Origin: Lachnospira sp. UBA3790
GTDB taxonomy: Bacteria; Bacillota; Clostridia; Lachnospirales; Lachnospiraceae
Assembly (NCBI GenBank): GCA_002369135.1
Contig: DFEY01000001.1
Span: 242,714-306,713 of the forward strand
Length of the DNA stretch: 64,000 nucleotides
Direction: 5' to 3'
Shown here: positions 42,191 to 49,902 of the stretch, one piece after another
Numbering within the stretch: position 1 is the stretch's first letter
Layout of the letters: every line of letters begins with the position of its first letter
The notes under the pieces: generated by a model
What the model saw: only the letters and a program-made list of their open reading frames with translations
What the model was told of the DNA's origin: nothing
The model's database searches: none
Translations under genes and position numbers: made by a program

Positions 42191-43588
42191 ATGAAGACAT
42201 ATAGAAAAATTATTTCAGTAGTGCTTTCTATAGCATTAGTAATGTCACTTTGCATAGTGCAAGCGCCTACAAAAACTCAAGCAGGAGTAAAAATTATCGT
42301 GGGTAAAAAATTAGATTTCGATATTGGATCAAAAGAGACAATAATCGTAAAAGGAAAAGCAAAAGCTAAATCTGCTAGCAAGAAAGTTGCTAAGATTACC
42401 AAGACTAAAAAGGGTAAAAAGCAAACTAAGATTACTGTAAAAGGTATGAAAGTTGGCAAGACTACAATCAAAGTTAAGGTAAAGAAAAAGAGTAAAAAGG
42501 TTAAAGTTACTGTTAGACCTAAAACTCCAACAGGACTAAAAGTAGCATTGGCTAGTAGTACTAGTGCAAAGTTAGCATGGACTAAGGCTAAAGGTGCAAA
42601 TGGATACTATGTATATCGTTCAACTTCTAGAAATGGTGCGTATGCTAAGATTGCAACAGTGAAAACTACTACATATACAAACACAGGTCTTGCACTTGGA
42701 AAATATTATTACTACAAAGTTATTGCTTATGGTAAAAAGAAAATCACTAGTGATGACTATTCAAACATTGCTTATGCTAAGACTTGGAAACTTATCTGGA
42801 GAGATGAGTTTGAAGGCGATTCACTTGATATGACTAAGTGGAATAATGAAGGCGCTACAGGTGCTGGAGGATATGGTAACAACGAACTTCAAAATTACCA
42901 GCTAGCATACTCAGAAGTTAAAGATGGCAAATTCATTATCAAGCCACAGTTTGATTACAATACTGTAACTAAAAAACCAGTTGATGATTCATATTATTCA
43001 ACAAAGGTTTGGACAAAGGATACAGATACTGATAAGAGTTTTGATCAGTTCACATATGGCAAATTTGAATTCAGAGCAAAGATGCCTAAGGGCCGTGGAA
43101 CATGGGCTGCAGGCTGGATGCTAGGAACAGGTGCCGGTGGCGGATGGCCAACATGTGGTGAGATTGATGTATTTGAAACTACAAGCAATCCTAACAAGAC
43201 ATTCATTCCACAGTCACTTCATATGAAGAAGTTTAACGGAATGCCATCAAGTCCTGGTAACAAACACTATGACTCATATATTGCAGATGCTACTACAGCA
43301 TTCCACACATATGCAGTTGAGTGGTATCCAACATACATCAAGTTTACAGTTGATGGAAAGCAGACAGGTATTTATGATCCAGCAAGCTACACTGTAGATG
43401 TTCCAGCTACAGATGATATGAGTGTATGGCCATATAAATATCCATTCTACTTGATTATGAACTGTGCAATCGGTGGTACATTAGGTGGAGAAGTTACTCC
43501 TCAGTACTGGACAAAGATTGCAACTAACGGAAATATCGAAACATATCAAGATAAGCTTGAGTTCGAATATGTTAGAGTGTATCAGTAA
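42191..43588 (+). CDS. Secreted GH16 endo-beta-glucanase, tandem paralogue
   Basis: This 465-residue paralogue has the same order: signal peptide (cut near TQAGV), Lys-rich Ig-like domain, fibronectin-III domain and GH16 domain with E324-I-D326-V-F-E329. Its Ig-like domain is more basic than the neighbour's (KKKSKKVKVTV). ATG 42191 is used instead of upstream in-frame codons because GAGAGGTG (42179-42186) precedes it and the signal peptide starts there. A strong terminator follows at 43614-43660. The two copies may differ in preferred chain length or linkage. Confidence 0.93.
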   Translation: MKTYRKIISVVLSIALVMSLCIVQAPTKTQAGVKIIVGKKLDFDIGSKETIIVKGKAKAKSASKKVAKITKTKKGKKQTKITVKGMKVGKTTIKVKVKKKSKKVKVTVRPKTPTGLKVALASSTSAKLAWTKAKGANGYYVYRSTSRNGAYAKIATVKTTTYTNTGLALGKYYYYKVIAYGKKKITSDDYSNIAYAKTWKLIWRDEFEGDSLDMTKWNNEGATGAGGYGNNELQNYQLAYSEVKDGKFIIKPQFDYNTVTKKPVDDSYYSTKVWTKDTDTDKSFDQFTYGKFEFRAKMPKGRGTWAAGWMLGTGAGGGWPTCGEIDVFETTSNPNKTFIPQSLHMKKFNGMPSSPGNKHYDSYIADATTAFHTYAVEWYPTYIKFTVDGKQTGIYDPASYTVDVPATDDMSVWPYKYPFYLIMNCAIGGTLGGEVTPQYWTKIATNGNIETYQDKLEFEYVRVYQ

Positions 43589-43698
43589 GAGCAGTTGAAC
43601 ACAAGAATAAAAGAGCGAAGGATGAGAGTGTTACTTTCATCCTTCGCTTTTTTATTTTTGTGTTATCGCGCTAGCGCGATGTTGGATCAACTGCTCTT
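43587..43698. repeat. Nested inverted repeats around the GH16 terminator
   Basis: AAGAGCAGTTGA (43587-43598) and TCAACTGCTCTT (43687-43698) are perfect inverted copies. They enclose the terminator stem at 43614-43648 and the perfect palindrome ATCGCGCTAGCGCGAT at 43665-43680. Confidence 0.85.
43614..43660 (+). terminator. Strong intrinsic terminator after GH16 pair
   Basis: AGCGAAGGATGA (43614-43625) pairs with TCATCCTTCGCT (43637-43648), followed by TTTTTTATTTTT. Confidence 0.93.
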
Positions 43699-43704
43699 TC
43701 TGGT

Positions 43705-43818
43705 TTATAATGCACCGACACATGAATATTTTGCGAAGCAAAATATGAATGCAATTTTCTATAAAAACAACCTTTACATTGCCCTCGATTTACCCTATTA
43801 TTAAAGGGTAAATTTTTT
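43705..43818 (+). promoter_or_regulatory. Leader of the GH161-like gene: promoter, operator-like repeat and possible attenuator
   Basis: TTATAAT near 43705-43711 could be a -10 box. ATATTTTGC-GAA-GCAAAATAT (43726-43746) is a perfect 9+3+9 inverted repeat, a likely regulator site. TTTACCCT (43789-43796) pairs with AGGGTAAA (43805-43812) and TTTTTT follows, so a small terminator-like hairpin stands just before the RBS and may attenuate expression. Confidence 0.5.
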
Positions 43819-43838
43819 AGAAAGTGAGCGTATAAATA

Positions 43839-46800
43839 ATGGAACAATACAGACTCGAAGGTAAAACTTTTGTAATTGATGATTATGACAGAAAACCTGC
43901 ATTTTCAAGTTTCTTGCCAGGTTTAGCTGGTGTAAAAGGTATTCCAATGTGGACATTCTACACTAATAGAGGCCAGGGAATGAACAGTTTTGGTATTGAT
44001 AATAAGGGCAATGCCATCATGGAATTCAACACAGCTAACATAGCATTTGAAAACTGTACGGTTAAAGGTTTTAGAACATTTGTAAGAGTGGATGGACAGT
44101 ATTACGAGCCATTCTTCGGATACAACGATGATGCTAAACGCCAGATTCGTATGAACAAAAATAGTTTCAAAGTGATCGAGAGAAACGAAGCTGTTGGAAT
44201 AGAAGTAAAGGTTAACTACTTCATTCTTCCTAACGAGAGCATTGGTGCATTGGTGCGTCAGGTTAGCGTTAAAAACATTTCTGGTAAAGCAATGGATATT
44301 GAAGTTATAGATGGTCTTCCAAAGATTATTACTTCAGGTATCAATAACAGCGAGTTTAAAGAGTTGTCAAACTTGTTCAAGAGTTGGGCATACATTAAGA
44401 ATATTGATAACAAGATTCCTTACTACACACTTAGAGCATCTACTGGCGATTCAGCCGAGGTGTCAGATGTAGAAGGTGGTTATTACTATTTAACAATCAG
44501 AGATAATGAACTTCAGGACGTTATTTACGATGTAGATACAGTTTATGGATATGATTTATCACTTATGACTGCACAGAGATTTAAAGAGGGCGGAGTGGAC
44601 GAAGTATTGTCTAAAGAACAGTGCTTCGCAAACAAGGTTCCTTGTGGATTCACACCTTTCAAAGAAACACTAGATGCAGATGAAAAATTAGAGTTTGATA
44701 CATTTATCGGTTACGCTGGTACTCCAGAGCAGATCAATGCAAAGGCTAAAGATTTCTTGGCAGACGGATATGTTGCTAAGAAGTTTGAAGAGGCTGAAGA
44801 GTTGGCTGATAGTTTCACATCAGATGTTAAGACTACAACAGCAGCTGGCACATTTGATCAGTATATCGAGCAGTGTTACCTAGATAACTTCCTACGTGGT
44901 GGTTATCCATACGTTTTAAATAAAGATGGAAATAAATCAATCATCCACTTGTTCTCAAGAAAGCACGGAGATCCTGAGAGAGATTACAACTTCTTCTCAA
45001 TCGCTGCTGAGTATTACTCACAGGGTAATGGTAACTTCCGTGACGTTTCGCAGAACAGAAGAAACGATGTATTCTTCAACAAAGACGTTGGAGACTTTAA
45101 CGTAAAGACATTCTTCAGTCTAATTCAGGCTGACGGTTACAACCCACTTGAGGTTCGCCCAAGTTTGTTCAATGTAACTGAAGGTAAGATGGAAGAAGTT
45201 AAAAATTATGTAAACCAGTGTATAGATGGTGATGCTTCAAAGATTATTGAAATAGTAGAAGGATCATTCACACCTGGTCAGATTTCAAATACAGTTGCTA
45301 GAAACCAAATCAACCTAACAGTAGATGATGGCGAGTTTATCGCAAACATCCTAAATAACTGTGACCAGAATATCGAGGCTGGCTTTGGCGAAGGCTACTG
45401 GAGTGACCACTGGGATTACAACATGGACCTAGTAGATAACTACTTGTCAGTGTTCCCAGACAAAAAAGACGAAATGCTATTTGGCGACAAAACTTATAAG
45501 TTCTACGATTCAGTAGCTACAGTTGTGCCAAGAGATGAAAAATATGTAATCAACAAAAAAGGCGATGTACGTCAGTACGGCATGGAAGTAGAAGACGAAG
45601 AGAAAGAGAACATCGAAGGATTTAACAAGTGGGCTACTAACTGGAAGAAGACACCTGACAACAAGATTTACTACACAACATGTGCTGTTAAGATGATCAT
45701 CCTAGCGCTTTCTAAGTTTGCTCAGTTGGATGTGGACGGCATTGGTGTAGAAATGGAAGGTGGAAAGCCAGGTTGGAACGACGCTATGAACGGTCTTCCA
45801 GGATTGTTCGGTTCAGGTACTCCAGAGACATTTGAGCTTAAGAGACTTGTGGACTTTATCGTAGACAACTTTGGTACAGATGGTGACATCGTAATGCCTA
45901 TCGAAATCGTAAGTTATCTAAGAGATGTAAAAGCTGCTCTAGATGAGTATAATGCTGGTAACTTATCAGATTTCAAATACTGGGATAAGGTAGCAACTAT
46001 TAGAGAAGGATACCGTGAAAAGACTAGACTATACTTCGGCGGTGAAGAAGGTATCATCACTAAGGAAGAAGTAGTTGAGATATTCAAGGCATTCAGCGAG
46101 AAGATTGCTAAGGGTATCGAAAAGGCTAAAGAGATGGGTGGCGGAATCGTTCCTACATACCTAACTCACGAAGTAACTGACTTCGACGAAGTAAAAGACG
46201 AAAATGGAGAGCCTGTAATTAGTCACTACGGACTTCCAAAAGCTAAGGTTAAAGCATTCAAGACTGTGGCACTTCCATACTTCTTGGAAGGTCCAGCTAG
46301 AATGATGGGATATATCGATACAGACGAGGCTAGAGAAATCTTTAACAAGGTTAAAGAGACTGGCCTATATGATGAGAAGCTTGCTATGTATAAGACATCA
46401 GCTTCTATTGAAGATTGCTCAATGGAAAATGGTAGATGTCGTGCGTTTACACCAGGATGGCAAGAGAGAGAAAACGTATTCCTACACATGGAATACAAAT
46501 ACATCCTTGCTATGATTAAGGCTGGATTATATGATGAATATTACGAGACAATCACTCGTGCACTTATTCCATTCCTAGATCCAAATATGTATGGAAGAAG
46601 TACTTTGGAGAACTCATCATTCCTAGCATCAAGTGTTAACCCTAATAAAGATATTCACGGACGCGGATTTGTAGCTAGACTTTCAGGTTCAACTACAGAG
46701 ATGATGTCAATGTGGATTGAAATGTTTATGGGACCAAAGGCATTTACATATGAAGATGGTAAGCTAACACTTAACTTCGAGCCAAAACTTGCAAACTGGT

Positions 46801-47018
46801 TGTTTAAGGATGGCGAGGTTACATTCAGAATGCTATCTACATGTGATGTTACATATGTAAATGAAACAGAGAAGAACACTTACGGCGAAGATGGCGCTAA
46901 GGTTTCATATATTGAGATTGACGGCGAGAAAGTGGCTGAAGGAAACAAACTTGTTGGACAGCTAGCCGAAGATGTGAGAGATGGCAGAGTGAAAGCTATT
47001 AAAGTGGTATTCGCATAA
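43839..47018 (+). CDS. GH161-like beta-1,3-glucan phosphorylase
   Basis: This 1059-residue cytoplasmic phosphorylase of the GH94/GH149/GH161 group (former GT36) shows an N-terminal FSSFLPGLAGVKGIPMW segment. The catalytic barrel has the general acid D648 in PGWNDAMNGLPG, and the phosphate-site region is GSTTEMMSMWIEMFMG. Size and the N-terminal segment fit GH161, whose known members release glucose 1-phosphate from beta-1,3-glucans; the exact family is my inference. It has no signal peptide. Neighbouring GH16 enzymes and importers support a beta-1,3-glucan substrate. Two tandem terminators follow. Confidence 0.85.
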   Translation: MEQYRLEGKTFVIDDYDRKPAFSSFLPGLAGVKGIPMWTFYTNRGQGMNSFGIDNKGNAIMEFNTANIAFENCTVKGFRTFVRVDGQYYEPFFGYNDDAKRQIRMNKNSFKVIERNEAVGIEVKVNYFILPNESIGALVRQVSVKNISGKAMDIEVIDGLPKIITSGINNSEFKELSNLFKSWAYIKNIDNKIPYYTLRASTGDSAEVSDVEGGYYYLTIRDNELQDVIYDVDTVYGYDLSLMTAQRFKEGGVDEVLSKEQCFANKVPCGFTPFKETLDADEKLEFDTFIGYAGTPEQINAKAKDFLADGYVAKKFEEAEELADSFTSDVKTTTAAGTFDQYIEQCYLDNFLRGGYPYVLNKDGNKSIIHLFSRKHGDPERDYNFFSIAAEYYSQGNGNFRDVSQNRRNDVFFNKDVGDFNVKTFFSLIQADGYNPLEVRPSLFNVTEGKMEEVKNYVNQCIDGDASKIIEIVEGSFTPGQISNTVARNQINLTVDDGEFIANILNNCDQNIEAGFGEGYWSDHWDYNMDLVDNYLSVFPDKKDEMLFGDKTYKFYDSVATVVPRDEKYVINKKGDVRQYGMEVEDEEKENIEGFNKWATNWKKTPDNKIYYTTCAVKMIILALSKFAQLDVDGIGVEMEGGKPGWNDAMNGLPGLFGSGTPETFELKRLVDFIVDNFGTDGDIVMPIEIVSYLRDVKAALDEYNAGNLSDFKYWDKVATIREGYREKTRLYFGGEEGIITKEEVVEIFKAFSEKIAKGIEKAKEMGGGIVPTYLTHEVTDFDEVKDENGEPVISHYGLPKAKVKAFKTVALPYFLEGPARMMGYIDTDEAREIFNKVKETGLYDEKLAMYKTSASIEDCSMENGRCRAFTPGWQERENVFLHMEYKYILAMIKAGLYDEYYETITRALIPFLDPNMYGRSTLENSSFLASSVNPNKDIHGRGFVARLSGSTTEMMSMWIEMFMGPKAFTYEDGKLTLNFEPKLANWLFKDGEVTFRMLSTCDVTYVNETEKNTYGEDGAKVSYIEIDGEKVAEGNKLVGQLAEDVRDGRVKAIKVVFA

Positions 47019-47046
47019 TTGATACAGATTATTTAGTTTATGATGA

Positions 47047-47074
47047 ACGCCCTGGTTAACGCCAGGGCGTTTTT
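47047..47074 (+). terminator. Intrinsic terminator 1 after GH161-like gene
   Basis: ACGCCCTGG (47047-47055) pairs with CCAGGGCGT (47062-47070), followed by TTTT. Confidence 0.93.
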
Positions 47075-47083
47075 GTTGATTTT

Positions 47084-47116
47084 ATGCAGATAATCATAGA
47101 TTATCTGCATTTTTTA
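47084..47116 (+). terminator. Intrinsic terminator 2 after GH161-like gene
   Basis: ATGCAGATAATC (47084-47095) and GATTATCTGCAT (47099-47110) form a perfect 12-bp stem with a 3-base loop, followed by TTTTT. Confidence 0.9.
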
Positions 47117-47219
47117 TTATAAGATATATAAAGAGTGTAAAAAAATGGTGAGTAGACGGATGATTATCAAATAATGTCAAAACATCCGCCCATTATTCAA
47201 AATTAACAAGGAGATAAAT

Positions 47220-47939
47220 ATGAATGTTGTAGAGGTTACTAACATTAACAAAGATTATCCGACATTTAAATTAAAAGATGTGACTTTCTCACTAGAAAAG
47301 GGAAAGATTACAGGATTCATTGGACGTAATGGAGCAGGAAAAACTACTACCATTAAATCTATGCTAAACCTAATTCACATAAGTAGTGGAGAGATTGATT
47401 TCTTTGGACTACCTTTGCTTGAAAACGAAAAAGAAATCAAGCAACGCATTGGTTATTCAACAGGAACAGTTAGTTGGTATCCAAGAAAAACTATTAAGCA
47501 GATAGTTGATGTCACAAAAGAGTTCTATCCAACTTGGGATGAGGAATCTTATCGCAAGTATATGGAACTATTTAAATTAGAAGAAGACAAAAAGCCAATT
47601 GAACTTTCAGAGGGAATGAAGGTTAAGTTCAACTTGCTACTTGCTTTGTCGCACAAGGCAGAAGTTCTTATCTTAGATGAGCCAACTAGCGGACTTGATC
47701 CATTCTCAAGAGATGAATTGTTAGAGATTTTTGAAACTCTAAAAGAACATGGTGTGACAATTCTGTTTTCAACACACATAACATCTGACCTTGAGAAGTG
47801 TGCTGACAATATCGTATACATACACGAGGGTGAGATTCGTGCGAACTGCCCAAAGACTGAGTTTGAAGAGAAAAACGGCAAAGAAGAAGAGACACTAGAA
47901 GAAATCTTCCTAAGACTAGAAAGGGAGGCGAGAGCATGA
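47220..47939 (+). CDS. ABC transporter ATP-binding protein (YtrB type)
   Basis: This 239-residue ATPase has Walker A GRNGAGKTT (about 36-44), the signature variant LSEGMKVKFNL, Walker B VLILDEPTSGLDP and the switch His in STHI. The SEGM signature is usual in the YtrB-like subfamily and is not damage. AAGGAG precedes ATG 47220. It overlaps the membrane subunit gene by 4 bases (ATGA). The GntR regulator that often leads such operons is absent. It belongs to an exporter type and is not the missing ATPase of the sugar importers. Confidence 0.92.
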   Translation: MNVVEVTNINKDYPTFKLKDVTFSLEKGKITGFIGRNGAGKTTTIKSMLNLIHISSGEIDFFGLPLLENEKEIKQRIGYSTGTVSWYPRKTIKQIVDVTKEFYPTWDEESYRKYMELFKLEEDKKPIELSEGMKVKFNLLLALSHKAEVLILDEPTSGLDPFSRDELLEIFETLKEHGVTILFSTHITSDLEKCADNIVYIHEGEIRANCPKTEFEEKNGKEEETLEEIFLRLEREARA

Positions 47940-48589
47940 AAGCATTATTAAGAAAAGAGATGCGTCTTAGCACACTAGTATTAACTTATCTATTTATTGG
48001 ATTTGCATTCATGACATTAATCCCAGGATATCCAATTCTTTGCGGAGTATTCTTTATTACACTTGGAATGTTCCAAAGTTTCCAGAGTGCAAGAGAGGCA
48101 AATGACATTGTGTTTTCTGCGTTACTACCGGTTCCAAAGACCGACGTAGTAAAGGGCAAGTTTTTGTTCACGTTGTTTATTGAATTATGTGGACTTGTTA
48201 TTATGACAATACTTGTACTTGTGCGTATGACAGTTTGGTCTAATGCTACAGTTTATACACAAAACAAGTTGATGAATGCCAACTTTGTCTTCCTGGCTTT
48301 TGCATTCTTATTATTTGGTTTATTCAATATGATTTTCCTTGGAGGCTTCTTCAAGACAGCCTACAAGTTAGGAAAAAATTTCGTTATTTATATAGTAGTA
48401 ACATTCTTCGTGATTGGAATTGCTGAAGCCCTACAGCATATACCAGGATTAGAAGCGGTAAATGCATTCGGCTTCGACAGTATTGGATTGCAAGTGTGTG
48501 CGTTAGTGGTGGGAGTCTTGTTATTTGTCGGTCTCACATTGATATCGTACAAAAAGTCATGCAAGAATTTTGAAAAGATTGATTTATAA
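47936..48589 (+). CDS. ABC-2 type membrane subunit
   Basis: This 217-residue protein has six hydrophobic segments, and its N-terminus (MKALLRKEMRLSTLVLTYLF) is typical of ABC-2 exporter subunits. The REANDIVFSALLPVPKTDVVKGK loop pattern (REANDIVFSALLPVPK, about 57-72) marks the small YtrC-like/ABC2_membrane group. It is translationally coupled to the ATPase. The substrate is unknown; related pairs respond to cell-wall stress. Confidence 0.88.
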   Translation: MKALLRKEMRLSTLVLTYLFIGFAFMTLIPGYPILCGVFFITLGMFQSFQSAREANDIVFSALLPVPKTDVVKGKFLFTLFIELCGLVIMTILVLVRMTVWSNATVYTQNKLMNANFVFLAFAFLLFGLFNMIFLGGFFKTAYKLGKNFVIYIVVTFFVIGIAEALQHIPGLEAVNAFGFDSIGLQVCALVVGVLLFVGLTLISYKKSCKNFEKIDL

Positions 48590-48600
48590 GGAGATAACAA

Positions 48601-49125
48601 ATGGAATTAATACAAAGTTTTACAGTAGATCATACAAAAATTGTGCCTGGTATATATGTGAGTAGAATTGATACTTTAAATGACCAGACAGTTACCACAT
48701 ATGATGTAAGAGTTAGAAAGCCTAATGTGGAATCAGCTATTGATGTGGCTGCAATGCATTCGCTTGAGCACATCATTGCAACATATCTACGCAATGACCC
48801 TGATTGGAAAGACGAGGTTATTTACTGGGGACCAATGGGTTGTTTGACGGGCTTTTATCTAATACTTAAAGGCAATCGCCCATCAAAGGAAATCTATGAA
48901 TTGATGCTTAATGCTTTTAAGTCGGTGGATGATGCAAAGGATGTACCTGGCGCAGCAGCAGTTAATTGCGGAAACTATCTTATGCACGATTTGGATAAGG
49001 CAAAAAAATGTGCAAACGAATTTGCCGCTTACTTAGAGAAAAATGCAGACAACAATGAAATCTTTGAATATCCAAAGACAGAAAGACTCGTGACCGACGA
49101 AGGACAGCAGTTCTTTGATTCATAA
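48601..49125 (+). CDS. luxS: S-ribosylhomocysteine lyase
   Basis: LuxS splits S-ribosylhomocysteine into homocysteine and the autoinducer-2 precursor DPD. The 174-residue protein has the metal motif H53-S-L-E56-H57, the catalytic C81 in GPMGCLTGFYLI, and the third metal ligand in NCGNYLMHDL, where the usual preceding Glu is Asn. AAGGAG precedes ATG 48601, 11 bases after the ABC exporter gene, so it is probably in that operon. With metK it makes part of the methyl cycle visible in this window. Confidence 0.95.
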   Translation: MELIQSFTVDHTKIVPGIYVSRIDTLNDQTVTTYDVRVRKPNVESAIDVAAMHSLEHIIATYLRNDPDWKDEVIYWGPMGCLTGFYLILKGNRPSKEIYELMLNAFKSVDDAKDVPGAAAVNCGNYLMHDLDKAKKCANEFAAYLEKNADNNEIFEYPKTERLVTDEGQQFFDS

Positions 49126-49139
49126 AAAAGGAGATCGAT

Positions 49140-49724
49140 ATGGTAAAGACAATTTTAGAAATAGATGGAATGACAGAAAAAGAAAAAATGTTAAAAGGTG
49201 AACTATATAATGCAGATTATGATCCAGAGTTGATTGCCGAAAGAACTCAGGCCAAAGATTTGTGTTTTGAGTTAAACAATACAACACCTTCAGATTTAGA
49301 AACAAGAATAGATATTATAAAGAAGCTTTTGGGAAAAACTGGCGAAGAGTTTCATATTGAGTCTGATTTTTGGTGCGACTATGGATACAGAATTGAAATA
49401 GGAGAGAACTTCTACGCAAATCACAATGTTGTGATGTTGGATGCAGGTGGAATAACTTTTGGAGATAATGTTTTTATTGCACCGCAGTGTGGCTTCCATA
49501 CATCAGGTCATCCAATAGATGCTGAGACACGAAACACTCCACTTGAATATGCAAAGCCAATCAAGGTGGGAGATAGTGTTTGGTTTGGCGCGGGCGTTCA
49601 AGTATGTCCAGGCGTTACTATTGGAAGCAATGTGGTTATTGGCGCAGGTAGTGTAGTGATAGAGGATATCCCTAGTAACTGTGTCGCAGTTGGTAATCCC
49701 TGCAGAGTGGTTAAGGAGATATAA
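49140..49724 (+). CDS. maa: Maltose/galactoside O-acetyltransferase family enzyme
   Basis: This 194-residue hexapeptide-repeat acetyltransferase of the Maa/LacA group has an N-terminal helical part (MTEKEKMLKGELYNADYDPE), repeats forming the left-handed beta helix, catalytic His in FHTSGHPID (about 120-128), and the final GAGSVVIEDIPSNCVAVGNP. It uses acetyl-CoA to acetylate sugars. AAGGAG precedes ATG 49140. It may be co-transcribed with luxS. Confidence 0.92.
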   Translation: MVKTILEIDGMTEKEKMLKGELYNADYDPELIAERTQAKDLCFELNNTTPSDLETRIDIIKKLLGKTGEEFHIESDFWCDYGYRIEIGENFYANHNVVMLDAGGITFGDNVFIAPQCGFHTSGHPIDAETRNTPLEYAKPIKVGDSVWFGAGVQVCPGVTIGSNVVIGAGSVVIEDIPSNCVAVGNPCRVVKEI

Positions 49725-49802
49725 ATGAAAGATCCATATTCAGCTATGGTTTCTTGCAATGATGGATTTAGACCTGTTAGTTTTTTGATAGAAACGATTT
49801 AA
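49725..49802 (+). CDS. Possible 25-residue small ORF
   Basis: ATG 49725 directly abuts the maa stop and has AAGGAG at 49713-49718. It encodes 25 residues (begins MKDPYSAMVSCNDG) and ends just before a hairpin. It could be a real small peptide or the remnant of a lost gene; no family is recognised. Confidence 0.25.
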   Translation: MKDPYSAMVSCNDGFRPVSFLIETI

Positions 49803-49804
49803 TT

Positions 49805-49838
49805 AAACTTTTATCGGAAAAACCGATAAAAGTTTATT
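49805..49838 (+). terminator. Hairpin terminator after maa
   Basis: AAACTTTTATCGG (49805-49817) and CCGATAAAAGTTT (49823-49835) form a perfect 13-bp stem. The T-tract is weak (TTTATTG). Confidence 0.65.
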
Positions 49839-49902
49839 GCATATTCGCATAAATTAACTTAAAATACAGTGGTATGTTTAATAAGAATACACAGGAGAGA
49901 AT

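Noticed and set aside
43595..43804. A 69-codon plus-strand frame after the second GH16 gene
   Set aside because: It runs through a strong terminator and several inverted repeats, has no RBS, and its codons follow the repeats rather than protein-like use.
47220..47939. Using this ABC ATPase as the missing partner of the sugar permeases
   Set aside because: Its signature (LSEGM), size of 239 residues without the C-terminal regulatory domain of MsmX/MalK, and coupling to an ABC-2 subunit mark it as an exporter ATPase.
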